Shown here: one piece after another, positions 27,077 through 35,439 of the stretch
How positions within the stretch are numbered: position 1 is the first letter of the stretch
Layout: the number at the start of each line of letters is the position of its first letter
Assembly (NCBI RefSeq): GCF_036906915.1
Contig: NZ_JBAKHX010000031.1
Span: 1-64,000 of the forward strand
Direction of reading: 5' to 3'
From: Phytohabitans sp036906915
Lineage (GTDB): Bacteria > Actinomycetota > Actinomycetes > Mycobacteriales > Micromonosporaceae
Length of the DNA: 64,000 nt
Position numbers and translations under genes: made by a program
Notes under the pieces: generated by a model
Seen by the model: only the letters and a program-made list of their open reading frames with translations
Told to the model about the DNA's origin: nothing
Database searches by the model: none

Positions 27077-28261
27077 CTACGACCGGGTGCCGATCAGCAA
27101 CCCGAGGCACATCTCGTCGCTGGTGCCGTCGCCCCAGACGGCGTAGCGCGGTGGAAGCTTCTGGAGCTGGGGAAGCATCTTGCGCAGGCCGGCGTCGTGG
27201 GTGCAGGTCACCCGGATGACGTCACCCTTCTTGATCTTCACGGGCCTGTCCAGCGGCCGGATGGCTTGATCGTCAAAGTTGTACCGCGGCACATCCAGGA
27301 GCGTGCTGGCGCCGGCCGTATCCGGATTGAGCTCGATCTTGATCGCTCGGCCCAGCAGGTGCATGTGCCCTGCTGTGGCGTAGATCGTGGCCGCGTCCCG
27401 CGCCGGCAGGTCACAATGCTGGGTGGTCCCCGGCACCGGTTTTCCGTTGCCGCACATCCGCACCAGCTCCGCGGCCGCGGAGCCGACGTCCTCGCCGAAG
27501 CGGTGGCTCACGTCCTTGATCGCGGCATCCCGGTCGCAGAGTGGGCCGCTCTCCTGGGCGGTGCAGGGCAGCTCGACCGGCGCGGGCGCCAGGAGCGTGT
27601 GCAACGGGGTCATGGCGCTGCTGTCGTCGGCGAGGCGCAACCTGATGCTCGACTGGTCGGCGCTGCCCGCCTTTCCGGCCGTCGCCAGCAGGTTGTAGTG
27701 CACCTGCATGACCAACTGCGAGCCGGGCGGCATCTCGTATCCGAGGCCCTCGCCCAAAAGCACCTCGTTGGCGCCCGGTGCCCAGTGGGCCACCCACGCG
27801 CCGTCACCGTCGACGCCCGAGTCGCCGAAGCACTGCCAGCCTTCGCCGGAGGTGCGCTCGTCAAGCTGCCGGGCCTGCCGCACGCCCGCCGGTGAGATCC
27901 GGAAGAAGATCGCGTGATGCACGATGTCCGCGTTCTGCGGCAGGAACTGGCTGCCCGTCAGGAACGCCTTCGCGGACAGACCCGGATCGACCAGGAAGCA
28001 GCGGTACTCGTCGGTGCCCCCGTTCGGCGCGACCGGCGTGTACGGCTGCGGCATCTCCAGCGTGACGAACCGTTCACCGGCTCGCAGCGGCTGCTCCGAC
28101 GGCGGCGAGAAGGAACCATGGCCGCCGTGCGGCGAGCCGCTCGACTCGGCTGGCCCGGCGGGATCGGCCTCGTCGCCACCGCACGCCGCGCTCGCCCCGA
28201 CCATGGCCAGGATCGCCACTCCCACCACGAGCCGCTTGCCAACCCCCGTTGTGCGTCGCAC
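27077..28261 (-). CDS. PHM-like type II copper monooxygenase lipoprotein
   Basis: 394 aa from the GTG at 28261, set by GGGGAGG 6 bp upstream. The lipoprotein signal ends ASAAC (Cys27), then a Gly/His/Ser-rich spacer. The body matches copper type II, ascorbate-dependent monooxygenases (peptidylglycine hydroxylating and DBH-like). CuM/CuH ligands can be placed by order: H115-H116 (DIVHHAIFF), H188 (MQVHYN), H299-M-H301 (GHMHLLG) and M384 (SDEMCLG). An insert with four cysteines (C233, C242, C270, C283) lies between the two domains. It should hydroxylate an extracellular substrate using two copper ions and a reductant. The substrate is unknown; no obvious partner gene. Confidence 0.8.
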   Translation of the reverse strand: MRRTTGVGKRLVVGVAILAMVGASAACGGDEADPAGPAESSGSPHGGHGSFSPPSEQPLRAGERFVTLEMPQPYTPVAPNGGTDEYRCFLVDPGLSAKAFLTGSQFLPQNADIVHHAIFFRISPAGVRQARQLDERTSGEGWQCFGDSGVDGDGAWVAHWAPGANEVLLGEGLGYEMPPGSQLVMQVHYNLLATAGKAGSADQSSIRLRLADDSSAMTPLHTLLAPAPVELPCTAQESGPLCDRDAAIKDVSHRFGEDVGSAAAELVRMCGNGKPVPGTTQHCDLPARDAATIYATAGHMHLLGRAIKIELNPDTAGASTLLDVPRYNFDDQAIRPLDRPVKIKKGDVIRVTCTHDAGLRKMLPQLQKLPPRYAVWGDGTSDEMCLGLLIGTRS

Positions 28262-28325
28262 GGTTGCCTCCCCTGTCCTCGGCCGCTTCACCTTCGATGA
28301 TTGACCCGTCGATGGGTACCTGGAT

Positions 28326-28344
28326 ATCCGGGTTCGCCCCGGAT
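28326..28344 (-). terminator. Short GC hairpin after the HAD gene
   Basis: ATCCGGG and CCCGGAT pair over 7 bp with a 5-nt loop, 28 bp past the stop of the HAD-family gene in its reading direction. There is no U-tract. A weak terminator or 3'-end stem is plausible. Confidence 0.4.
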
Positions 28345-28371
28345 CAACCCCGAAAGTACGATCAGGGGGCC

Positions 28372-29031
28372 TCAGGCGCCACTCGCAGCCCGCACCGCGC
28401 CCGGGCTCAGTGCGCCGATGGCGGCGATCACGGTCGTCGCGCGGGCGCGGGCGTCATCGTCCAGCGGGTACTGCTGGTGCGGTACCGCGATCACCCGCAT
28501 GCCCGCGGCGGCCGCCGACCGTATCCCGTTGGAGGAATCCTCCACCGCGACGCTGGCGCTCGGGTCGACGCCCAGCCGTTCGGCCACGGCGAGGTACACG
28601 TCTGGTGCGGGCTTGCCGTGCGGCACGTTCTCGGTGGACAGCGTCACGGCGAACGTGTCGGTGAGCCCCGCGGCGTCCAACGCGGCCTGGATCAGTCGCG
28701 GAGGCGACGAGCTGGCCAGGCCGAGCGGCCAGTGCTCGGCCAGCTCACGCACCACGGCGTCCGCGCCAGGCACCAGTGGCACCTGGCTCGCGTACCGGTC
28801 GACCATCTGCTCGACGACGTCCGCGGCGACCTGCTCGGCAGTCCGACGCACGCCGAGTTCGCCGCTGAGGTAGCGAGCCCACTCGCCGGTACTCATGCCC
28901 ATGAGGCGGCGCTGAGTGTCCGGCTGCCACCGCCCGCCGTTGTCGGCGACGTACCGTCGCCGGACCTGCTCCCACACAGGCTCGGAATCGACGAGCACAC
29001 CGTCAAGGTCGAAGACCACCGCATCCACCAC
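28372..29031 (-). CDS. HAD-IA family phosphatase/phosphomutase-like hydrolase
   Basis: 219 aa. Motif I is VVFDLDGVLVDSE (nucleophile Asp8 and Asp10), motif II LASSSPPR, motif III includes the KP of GKPAPDVY, and motif IV is VAVEDSSNG. The helical cap (about 18-85) is of the C1 type, as in beta-phosphoglucomutase, GPH-like and sugar-phosphate phosphatases. Substrate is probably a small sugar phosphate, but cannot be fixed. Start ATG at 29031. It appears monocistronic. Confidence 0.88.
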   Translation of the reverse strand: MVDAVVFDLDGVLVDSEPVWEQVRRRYVADNGGRWQPDTQRRLMGMSTGEWARYLSGELGVRRTAEQVAADVVEQMVDRYASQVPLVPGADAVVRELAEHWPLGLASSSPPRLIQAALDAAGLTDTFAVTLSTENVPHGKPAPDVYLAVAERLGVDPSASVAVEDSSNGIRSAAAAGMRVIAVPHQQYPLDDDARARATTVIAAIGALSPGAVRAASGA

Positions 29032-29253
29032 AAGACCATCATGCCCGTCCCGCTCGCGGGACCGGGCAGGGGTGGCTGGTTGTGGCGCGCCTTAGCGACG
29101 GCCCCCGCCCGGGAGCCGTGCGAGGTCCGATGTGGACAGCCTGCGGTGTGGCCAGTCGGCGAGCGGGAGCGTATTTTCCCGTACCGGAGGGCATCTGTCC
29201 CGGCTTCTCATGTTCTGATATTGCCCCGGCGCGGCGTACTCAGACTGGGGAAC

Positions 29254-29985
29254 GTGTCTGGACAACACCGGTCCTATGGCCGGTCAGGGCGCCGCTATCA
29301 GGCCTTGCTGGGCGCACTGCGTGCGACTCTCCTCGTCGTGCTGGTGTCTGTGGGGCCCGCCATGGGACGGACGATGGAGGAGGGGGCGCGGCAACCGCGA
29401 TTCGCCTCTGGCGGCGCTCCGCTGTACGACGACGGGTACGACGGGCTGTCGCCGGGGGCGCCCCTCTACGTGCCACCCGAGATCGCCCACGGGGGAGGGC
29501 CGGCGCAGGGCTGGACCCAGCCGCTGTACGCGCCCGTCGTGTCCGGATTCCGCACCAGCGAACGCCCCAGCCACGATGGCGTCGACCTCGCCGCGTCCCG
29601 GTACGCGCCCATCGTCGCCGCCGCCTCCGGCACCGTCATCAGCGCGTACTGCGACGCGATCGACGTCCGCGACGGCAGCCATCGGGGTTGCGACCGTGAC
29701 GGCGACCCCAACCTCACGAGCGGCTGCGGCTGGCACGTCGACATCATCCATAGTGGACAAGAGATCACCCGGTACTGCCACATGGTCAGCCAACCACTCG
29801 TGGCGGTCGGCGACTTCGTGCCAGCCGGGCAGGAGTTGGGCCAGGTCGGTTCCTCGGGCAACTCCAGCGGCCCTCACCTCCACTTCGAGGTGCACGTCAA
29901 CGGAGACCCCGGGCCGAGCGGGGCAGTCGACCCCGTACCCTGGATGAGCGACCGAGGAGCGCCGCTCGGTCGAACGAGCTTGTAG
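29254..29985 (+). CDS. Secreted M23 (LytM) peptidoglycan endopeptidase
   Basis: 243 aa from the GTG at 29254 (GGGGA 4-5 bp upstream). The signal peptide is YQALLGALRATLLVVLVSVG. After a spacer of about 60 residues comes the M23 domain, with zinc ligands His and Asp in SHDGVDLA and the HxH of GPHLHFEV, plus a conserved His in RYCHM. Cysteines in AYCDAI, GCDRDGD, SGCGW and RYCHM suggest disulphides and secretion. It would cut cross-bridges in cell walls during growth or against rivals. An apparent in-frame extension back to 28249 is not coding. Confidence 0.85.
   Translation: MSGQHRSYGRSGRRYQALLGALRATLLVVLVSVGPAMGRTMEEGARQPRFASGGAPLYDDGYDGLSPGAPLYVPPEIAHGGGPAQGWTQPLYAPVVSGFRTSERPSHDGVDLAASRYAPIVAAASGTVISAYCDAIDVRDGSHRGCDRDGDPNLTSGCGWHVDIIHSGQEITRYCHMVSQPLVAVGDFVPAGQELGQVGSSGNSSGPHLHFEVHVNGDPGPSGAVDPVPWMSDRGAPLGRTSL
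29949..29972. terminator. Hairpin inside the 3' end of the M23 peptidase gene
   Basis: CGACCGAG and CTCGGTCG pair over 8 bp with an 8-nt loop, ending 13 bp before the stop codon. The opposing phosphotransferase gene ends at 29996, so it sits where a bidirectional terminator would be needed, although it is within coding sequence. Confidence 0.4.
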
Positions 29986-29995
29986 GTTCCCGGAA

Positions 29996-30823
29996 TCACC
30001 TGACCCCGCGATGAGCTGCGGCGATCGCCAAGGCCACGACGGGTCGGTACGCCGAGTTCGGTTCGCGGGCCTGCGCGTTGGGCCCGAACGCGGCATCACG
30101 GGTGGCGATCCGATAGATGAGGGCACGCACCAACATCTGGCCCCACTCCGGCAGATGCGACCAGCGATCTAACACCTGCGGTCCGGCGCCATACCAGCAC
30201 AACGCGTCTGCTACCGCGACCGCCAGCGCCCACGAGACGGGCCGCCAATACGGCGACCAGTCGATGATCGCCGGCGCGACCCCATCGGCGAACAACACGT
30301 TGCCCGGCAGATCTCCATGCACGATCTGGTCCGGCAGATGCACCGGCCGGCGCGCCTGAGCGAGCGGCTCCAGCAACTCCAGGCCGGCTGAACTCCCGGA
30401 GATCGGGGCCTCCTCCCATGCCACACGATCGCCATACGACCACGGGTCTTCGCGCGCATCAAGAAAAGCCGGACGCGGCAGATGAGCGACGGCGGCGTGA
30501 AACGCTGATCCCGCCCGGATCACCTCGTCGATCCGCGTCGTGTCGGGCCGGCCAGCGACGGCTCGCCATGCCTCCCAGCCATCGATCAACCAGCTCCCAT
30601 CAGCGGCCGGCACCGGGCGCGGCACCCGGAACTCCGGCGACACCTGCACCACTGCAAGTGTTTCCGCCCGCCACCGCGACTCCTCGGCACCCTCGGATGG
30701 CTTGAGCACCACATCGCCAACCCGCCATGTTCCGCCCTTGCCGCCGGGTAGCACCTGCGGCACGCCCGAAAGGCCGAACGCGCGCAGGACTTCCAGCGGC
30801 GGGCCACTCGTCACGGACGTCAC
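29996..30823 (-). CDS. APH-fold phosphotransferase-like protein (TIGR02569-like)
   Basis: About 275 aa from a GTG at 30823; the frame is open to an ATG at 30898, but homology begins at GPPLEVLRAFGL. The kinase-like fold shows Lys in VVLKPSEG, the HGDLPGNVLFADG Brenner loop with catalytic Asp, and IIDWSPYW (metal-binding Asp). This matches an actinobacterial family of phosphotransferase-enzyme proteins of unknown substrate (TIGR02569). TAAGAT lies 7 nt before the GTG, so the message could be leaderless. Not a recognised aminoglycoside resistance type. Confidence 0.82.
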   Translation of the reverse strand: MTSVTSGPPLEVLRAFGLSGVPQVLPGGKGGTWRVGDVVLKPSEGAEESRWRAETLAVVQVSPEFRVPRPVPAADGSWLIDGWEAWRAVAGRPDTTRIDEVIRAGSAFHAAVAHLPRPAFLDAREDPWSYGDRVAWEEAPISGSSAGLELLEPLAQARRPVHLPDQIVHGDLPGNVLFADGVAPAIIDWSPYWRPVSWALAVAVADALCWYGAGPQVLDRWSHLPEWGQMLVRALIYRIATRDAAFGPNAQAREPNSAYRPVVALAIAAAHRGVR

Positions 30824-31151
30824 GATCAAGATCTTAGGTTCGCCCGTCCTCGACGCCACCTGGATTTCCAACCGGCCAACCGAGCAGGCTGCCGACAAGC
30901 TCGCCGAGGACCTACAGAGCTAATCGGCACCAGGCAAGGGGCGTCGAAGGTGGCCCGCTCGGCCGCGGTCAGGATGCCCATCTCCAAACGCTGCTGCCGA
31001 TCCGCTACCAAACCGTCGGCGGATGATTAGGTATTGGCTCTAGTCAATGCGCAAGATCGATGCTATGAATTGGTGGGTCGCTCGCGACCCGCCAGGGCAA
31101 TGCCGCCCGCGCCCCTGTTTTTGCATCGACGTCGGTTGGAGCGAACGATAC
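30824..31151. other. Intergenic region, nothing recognised
   Basis: 328 bp between the phosphotransferase (minus) and RCC1-repeat gene (plus). A minus-strand frame of 61 codons (30826-31011) is open but has no ribosome site or recognisable family. The interval has lower GC stretches near 31023-31065 (GATTAGGTATTGGCTCTAG) where the RCC1 gene promoter probably lies. Confidence 0.3.
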
Positions 31152-32387
31152 ATGAGCGAACATCAGGACGGCCGGCTGCGGGCTCGGTGGCGGCGTTCGG
31201 CGAGGACCATCGTCGCCGCCGCGGTGACATCCACCGGAATCGCCGTGCTCGCCATTGGAGTCACGGTGGGTGCGGCCGCCGCGGGCGCAAGTCCCGCTGA
31301 GCGGGGCTCGCGGAACGCCTCGTTCGCCGTCCCGGCGATTTCGAGCGCCGCCGCGGGTTACGGCCACACCTGTGCGATCGGCGTCGACGGCACGCTCTGG
31401 TGCTGGGGCAACAACTACAGCGGCGAGGTTGGTGATGGCACGACCACGCGCCGGAGCGCCCCGGTGCGTGTCGGCGACGCCACCACCTGGGCACGTATCG
31501 AAGCTGGCACCAGCTACAACTGTGCGATACAGGCCGACGGGACACTGTGGTGCTGGGGCAACAACCGCAGGGGCCAGCTTGGTGATGGTACCACCACCAA
31601 CCGGAGCGCCCCGGTGCGTGTCGGCGACGCCGCCACCTGGGCGAGTGTCAGTGCCGGCGACGGTCACACCTGCGCCATCCGGACCGACGGCACCCTGTGG
31701 TGCTGGGGCACCAACCGTAATGCGCAGCTAGGTGTCGGCTCGCCCGACCAGGACGCGGCCACGCCGGTACAGGTTGGCACGGCGACCAACTGGGCGAGCG
31801 TCACGACCGGCTTCGCGCACACCTGTGCAGTTCGCACCGACGGCAGCCTGTGGTGCTGGGGTGACAGTTCGATGGGGCAGCTGGGCGTCGGCATCCTGAG
31901 CTACAAGGCAACTCCGACGCAGGTCGGCACCGCGACCACGTGGACCGGTGTAACAGCCGGGTACGCCTTCACCTGCGCGGTCCGCACCGACGGGACCCTG
32001 TGGTGCTGGGGCGAAAACGGGTACGGACAGCTCGGTGTCAGCGGCACCTCCCAGACCACACCGATCCGGGTTGGCGACGCCACCACCTGGACCAGCATCA
32101 ACGCGGGCACCGACTCCTCGTGCGCGCTCCGCACCGACGGCAGCCTGTGGTGTTGGGGTAACAACATGGCAGGACAGCTGGGCGACGGCACGACAACCCA
32201 CCGGTACGCCCCCACCAGGGTTGGCGACGCCACTAACTGGACCAACGGCTTCGCTCTCAGCTATCACAGCTGCGCGGTCCGCACCGACGGCAGCCTGTGG
32301 TGTTGGGGTAACAACCTGGCAGGACAGCTGGGTGATGGCACCACCACCGACCGAGCGACCCCGGCGCAGGTCGCCCTTCCGAGCTGA
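31152..32387 (+). CDS. Secreted RCC1-repeat (beta-propeller) protein
   Basis: 411 aa from the ATG at 31152, with GGAG 11 bp before. The N-terminus has basic residues and a hydrophobic stretch (TIVAAAVTSTGIAVLAIGVTVGAAAAGASP), a signal or anchor. Seven RCC1 repeats of about 48-52 aa follow, each with a core like CAVRTDGSLWCWGNN and a GQLGDGTTT turn, enough for one seven-bladed propeller. Every repeat holds a pair of cysteines (TCA and LWCWG), spaced to form an intrablade disulphide, which fits an extracellular life. The partner is unknown; a binding scaffold is likely. The 150-bp DNA repetition comes from these units. Confidence 0.88.
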   Translation: MSEHQDGRLRARWRRSARTIVAAAVTSTGIAVLAIGVTVGAAAAGASPAERGSRNASFAVPAISSAAAGYGHTCAIGVDGTLWCWGNNYSGEVGDGTTTRRSAPVRVGDATTWARIEAGTSYNCAIQADGTLWCWGNNRRGQLGDGTTTNRSAPVRVGDAATWASVSAGDGHTCAIRTDGTLWCWGTNRNAQLGVGSPDQDAATPVQVGTATNWASVTTGFAHTCAVRTDGSLWCWGDSSMGQLGVGILSYKATPTQVGTATTWTGVTAGYAFTCAVRTDGTLWCWGENGYGQLGVSGTSQTTPIRVGDATTWTSINAGTDSSCALRTDGSLWCWGNNMAGQLGDGTTTHRYAPTRVGDATNWTNGFALSYHSCAVRTDGSLWCWGNNLAGQLGDGTTTDRATPAQVALPS

Positions 32388-32494
32388 CCATCAACATTCT
32401 CAACATTCGGGGTAGGACCAGGGCGTTCCCCGATAGGTCTCGTCGTCCTTGCTCCGTCAGGCTCGATCTTGACGAACTGCTGACGGGGGTCGGG

Positions 32495-33607
32495 ATGAAG
32501 CGAGTGTGTCGAGTGCTGGTGACCGCGATGACAGCGTTGGCGGTGATCGCGGCGCCGGCCACGGCTACCGCGGCGCCGATGGGGGTCGATCGCGCCGGGC
32601 TGCAGAGAGGGCTGGACGGCCTCGTGGCCGCGGGCGCGGTGGGCGTGCTGGCGGAGGTGCGTGACCAGGACGGCGTGTGGCGGGGCGCCAGCGGCGTCGC
32701 CGAACTGCGTACGACGCGGCCGGTCCCGGTCCACGGCCGGTTCCGGGCGGGCAGCATCACGAAGACGTTCGTCGCTACCGTCGTCCTGCAGCTGGTCAGC
32801 GAGGGTCGGCTGCGGCTGGACGACACGGTCGAGGCCTGGCTGCCCGGAGTCGTTCCGGACGGTCACCGGATCACCGTGCGGCACCTGCTCAACCACACCA
32901 GTGGGTTGTACGACGTCGTGCGCACCCTGCCGATGCCGCCGAAGCAGGAGTTCCTGGACAACCGGTGGCGGACCTGGACCGCTGCCGAGTTGGTAGCGCG
33001 GGCGGTGGCCAACCCCGCGACGTTCGAACCGCCGGGTTCGGCCTACGCGTACTCGAACACCGGCTACCTGCTGCTCGGCCAGATCGTCGAGGAGGCGACC
33101 GGCCGGTCGTACAAGGAGGAGATCAACAGCCGGCTCATTCGACCGTTGTGGTTGTCCGGCACCTCGCTGCCGGGGACGTCAACGCGGATTCGTGGGCCAC
33201 ATCCGCACGGCTACGTGCCGATATCGCAGGACGGCGAGCTGCTCGACTACACGCGGATGAATCCGTCGGTGTTCGGCGCGGGTGGCGAGATGATCTCTAC
33301 GGCGAGGGATCTCAACCGGTTCTTCGCCGCACTGCTCGGTGGGCGCCTGCTGCCGGGGCAGCTGCTCGACGAAATGATGACACCGGGCATTGATGGCGGG
33401 CTGATGTATGGGCTCGGGCTGGCCTGGTGGGACACGTCGTGCGGGATCCGCGTGTACGGCAACGACGGCGATGCCGTGGCGTACCAGTCCTGGTCGTTCT
33501 CCACACAGGACCGGCGCCACCAGGTCACGGTCGCGCTCACGCCGAACTTCCGCGCGGACCTCGACGACGCCGTCGACGCGTTCCTCGACGAGGCCGTCTG
33601 CACCTGA
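32495..33607 (+). CDS. Secreted beta-lactamase-fold serine hydrolase lacking the third motif
   Basis: 370 aa. Sec signal peptide MKRVCRVLVTAMTALAVIAA. The catalytic S87-x-x-K90 (SITK) and Y186-S-N (YSNTGY) are present. Where the paralogue at 11228 has H331-T-G, this protein reads VYG-N323-D-G-DAVAY, so the HxG/KTG element is changed to NDG. Overall similarity with that paralogue is high through GVLAEVRD, HLLxHTSG and GEMxST. Either the activity is altered or the protein is a binding or regulatory relative. It follows the RCC1 gene by about 107 bp on the same strand. Confidence 0.85.
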   Translation: MKRVCRVLVTAMTALAVIAAPATATAAPMGVDRAGLQRGLDGLVAAGAVGVLAEVRDQDGVWRGASGVAELRTTRPVPVHGRFRAGSITKTFVATVVLQLVSEGRLRLDDTVEAWLPGVVPDGHRITVRHLLNHTSGLYDVVRTLPMPPKQEFLDNRWRTWTAAELVARAVANPATFEPPGSAYAYSNTGYLLLGQIVEEATGRSYKEEINSRLIRPLWLSGTSLPGTSTRIRGPHPHGYVPISQDGELLDYTRMNPSVFGAGGEMISTARDLNRFFAALLGGRLLPGQLLDEMMTPGIDGGLMYGLGLAWWDTSCGIRVYGNDGDAVAYQSWSFSTQDRRHQVTVALTPNFRADLDDAVDAFLDEAVCT

Positions 33608-33736
33608 CCAGTCGCCGACACCACCGCGATCCGCGTCTCGGTTTGTGCCTGCTCGTCGATTCGGCGAACATCAACTCGCGGCAGTCTGTCGTTGGTACCT
33701 GTGTGCGCTGGTCAGGAACGGGAACGAGGGTGGGAC

Positions 33737-35410
33737 ATGGATTCGGCGAGCTTCGCTGATTTGGGGCTGCGTACCGAGCTGCTTCAGGCGCTGTCGAGCC
33801 TGGGGTACGAGGAGCCGACGCCGATCCAGGGGGAGGCGATCCCGCCGCTTCTACAGGGGCGTGACCTGCTCGGACAGGCGGCGACTGGCACGGGAAAGAC
33901 GGCCGCGTTCGCGTTGCCGGTGCTTCAGCGGTTGGCCGTCGGCGAGCGGGGGAGCGGTCCGGTGGGGCTGGTCCTGGTGCCCACTCGTGAACTGGCCGTG
34001 CAGGTGTCGCAGGCGTTCCACCGGTACGGCCGAGACCTGGGCGTGAGGGTGCTGCCGATCTACGGCGGGCAGCCGATCGGTCGGCAGTTGCAGGCGCTCG
34101 AGCGCGGTGTCGACGTGGTGGTGGCCACACCGGGTCGGGCGCTGGACCACATCGGGCGTGGCACGCTCAGCCTGCGCGCGGTGGCGACGGTGGTGCTCGA
34201 CGAGGCGGACGAGATGCTCGACATGGGATTCGCCGAGGACATCGAGACGATCCTGGACGAGACGTCGCAGAGCCGGCAGACCGTGCTGTTCTCGGCGACG
34301 ATGCCGGCGCGGATCGACGCGATCGCCCGGCGGCACCTGCGCGACCCGGTCCGGATCGAGATGGGCCGCGAGCCGGTGGCCCAGGGTGAGGCGCCGCTGG
34401 TGCGGCAGAGCGCCTACGTGGTCGCCCGCGCCCACAAGCCGGCCGCCCTGGGGCGGATCCTGGACGTCGAGGCGCCGTCGGCGGCGATCGTGTTCTGCCG
34501 CACCAGGGAAGAGGTCGACCAGCTCACCGAGACGATGAACGGGCGCGGCTACCGCGCCGAGGCGTTGCACGGCGGGATGGGTCAGGAGCAGCGCGACCGC
34601 GTGATGGGGCGGGTGCGCGCAGGCACCGCCGACCTGCTCATCGCCACCGACGTGGCCGCCCGCGGGCTGGACGTCGAGCACCTCACCCACGTCGTCAACT
34701 ACAACGTCCCGTCGGCGCCGGAAGCGTACGTGCACCGCATCGGACGGGTCGGCCGCGCGGGGCGCGAGGGCGTGGCGATCACCATGTCCGAGCCGCGGGA
34801 GCACCGGATGCTGAAGGCGATCGAGCGGGCGACCGGCCAGCGGATCGTCGTCGACAAGATTCCCACGGTCGCTGACCTGCGGGCGCGGCGCCTGGAGCTG
34901 ACCCGGGCCGCCCTGCGGGAGACCCTGCTCGGCGAGGACCTGGAGCGCTTCCGGGTTGTGATCGACACACTCACGGACGAGTTCGACATCGTCGACGTGG
35001 CCCTTGCCGCGGTGAAGCTGGCCCATGAGGCGGAGGGTGGCACCGACGTCGACGAGGTGGAGATCCCCCACGTTTCCCAGCGCGCCTTCGAGGGACGGCC
35101 GGAGCGCAAGGACGGTGATCGCCGCGCCGGCCGTGGCCGCACCGCGGATCGCCCGATGGCGCGGGTGTTCTTCGGCCTGGGGCGCAGTGCCGGCGTACGC
35201 CCCCAGGACCTGGTGGGCGCCATCACCGGCGAATCGAGCCTGAGCGGTCGCGACATCGGCGCGATCGAGATCGCCGACCGTTTCTCCCTGGTGGAGGTGC
35301 CGGACTCCGCCGTGCGGGAGGTGGTCGCGGCGCTGCGGCACAGCTCCATCAGGGGCAGGAAGGCGACGGTACGACCCGAACGCGAACCGGCGAAGAGGCG
35401 CACCCGCTGA
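33737..35410 (+). CDS. DEAD-box RNA helicase with DbpA/CsdA-like RNA-binding domain
   Basis: 557 aa from the ATG at 33737, behind a GAGGG site; a GTG at 33692 is less likely. Helicase motifs in order: Q motif around GYEEPTPIQ, motif I ATGTGKTA, Ia PTRELA, Ib TPGR, II DEAD, III SAT, IV IVFC, V ATDVAARGLD, VI HRIGRVGRAG. The C-terminal domain (about 480-545) matches the DbpA RNA-binding fold (RVFFGLGRSAGVRPQDLVGAI). It is expected to remodel rRNA or structured mRNA, often important in the cold. A basic Arg/Lys-rich linker precedes the RNA-binding domain. Confidence 0.93.
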   Translation: MDSASFADLGLRTELLQALSSLGYEEPTPIQGEAIPPLLQGRDLLGQAATGTGKTAAFALPVLQRLAVGERGSGPVGLVLVPTRELAVQVSQAFHRYGRDLGVRVLPIYGGQPIGRQLQALERGVDVVVATPGRALDHIGRGTLSLRAVATVVLDEADEMLDMGFAEDIETILDETSQSRQTVLFSATMPARIDAIARRHLRDPVRIEMGREPVAQGEAPLVRQSAYVVARAHKPAALGRILDVEAPSAAIVFCRTREEVDQLTETMNGRGYRAEALHGGMGQEQRDRVMGRVRAGTADLLIATDVAARGLDVEHLTHVVNYNVPSAPEAYVHRIGRVGRAGREGVAITMSEPREHRMLKAIERATGQRIVVDKIPTVADLRARRLELTRAALRETLLGEDLERFRVVIDTLTDEFDIVDVALAAVKLAHEAEGGTDVDEVEIPHVSQRAFEGRPERKDGDRRAGRGRTADRPMARVFFGLGRSAGVRPQDLVGAITGESSLSGRDIGAIEIADRFSLVEVPDSAVREVVAALRHSSIRGRKATVRPEREPAKRRTR

Positions 35411-35439
35411 CCGAGCCCGGCTATGCGCTCCGGTACGGA

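Noticed and set aside
29996..30823. Aminoglycoside resistance gene
   Set aside because: The fold is of APH type, but the sequence fits a general actinobacterial phosphotransferase family with no link to known resistance enzymes.
30826..31011. Small minus-strand gene of 61 codons
   Set aside because: No ribosome site, no recognisable family, and it overlaps the likely promoter region of the phosphotransferase.
31340..32380. Regular 150-bp DNA repeats resembling an array
   Set aside because: They are in-frame codons for RCC1 blades; units are not identical and there are no spacers, so not a CRISPR array.
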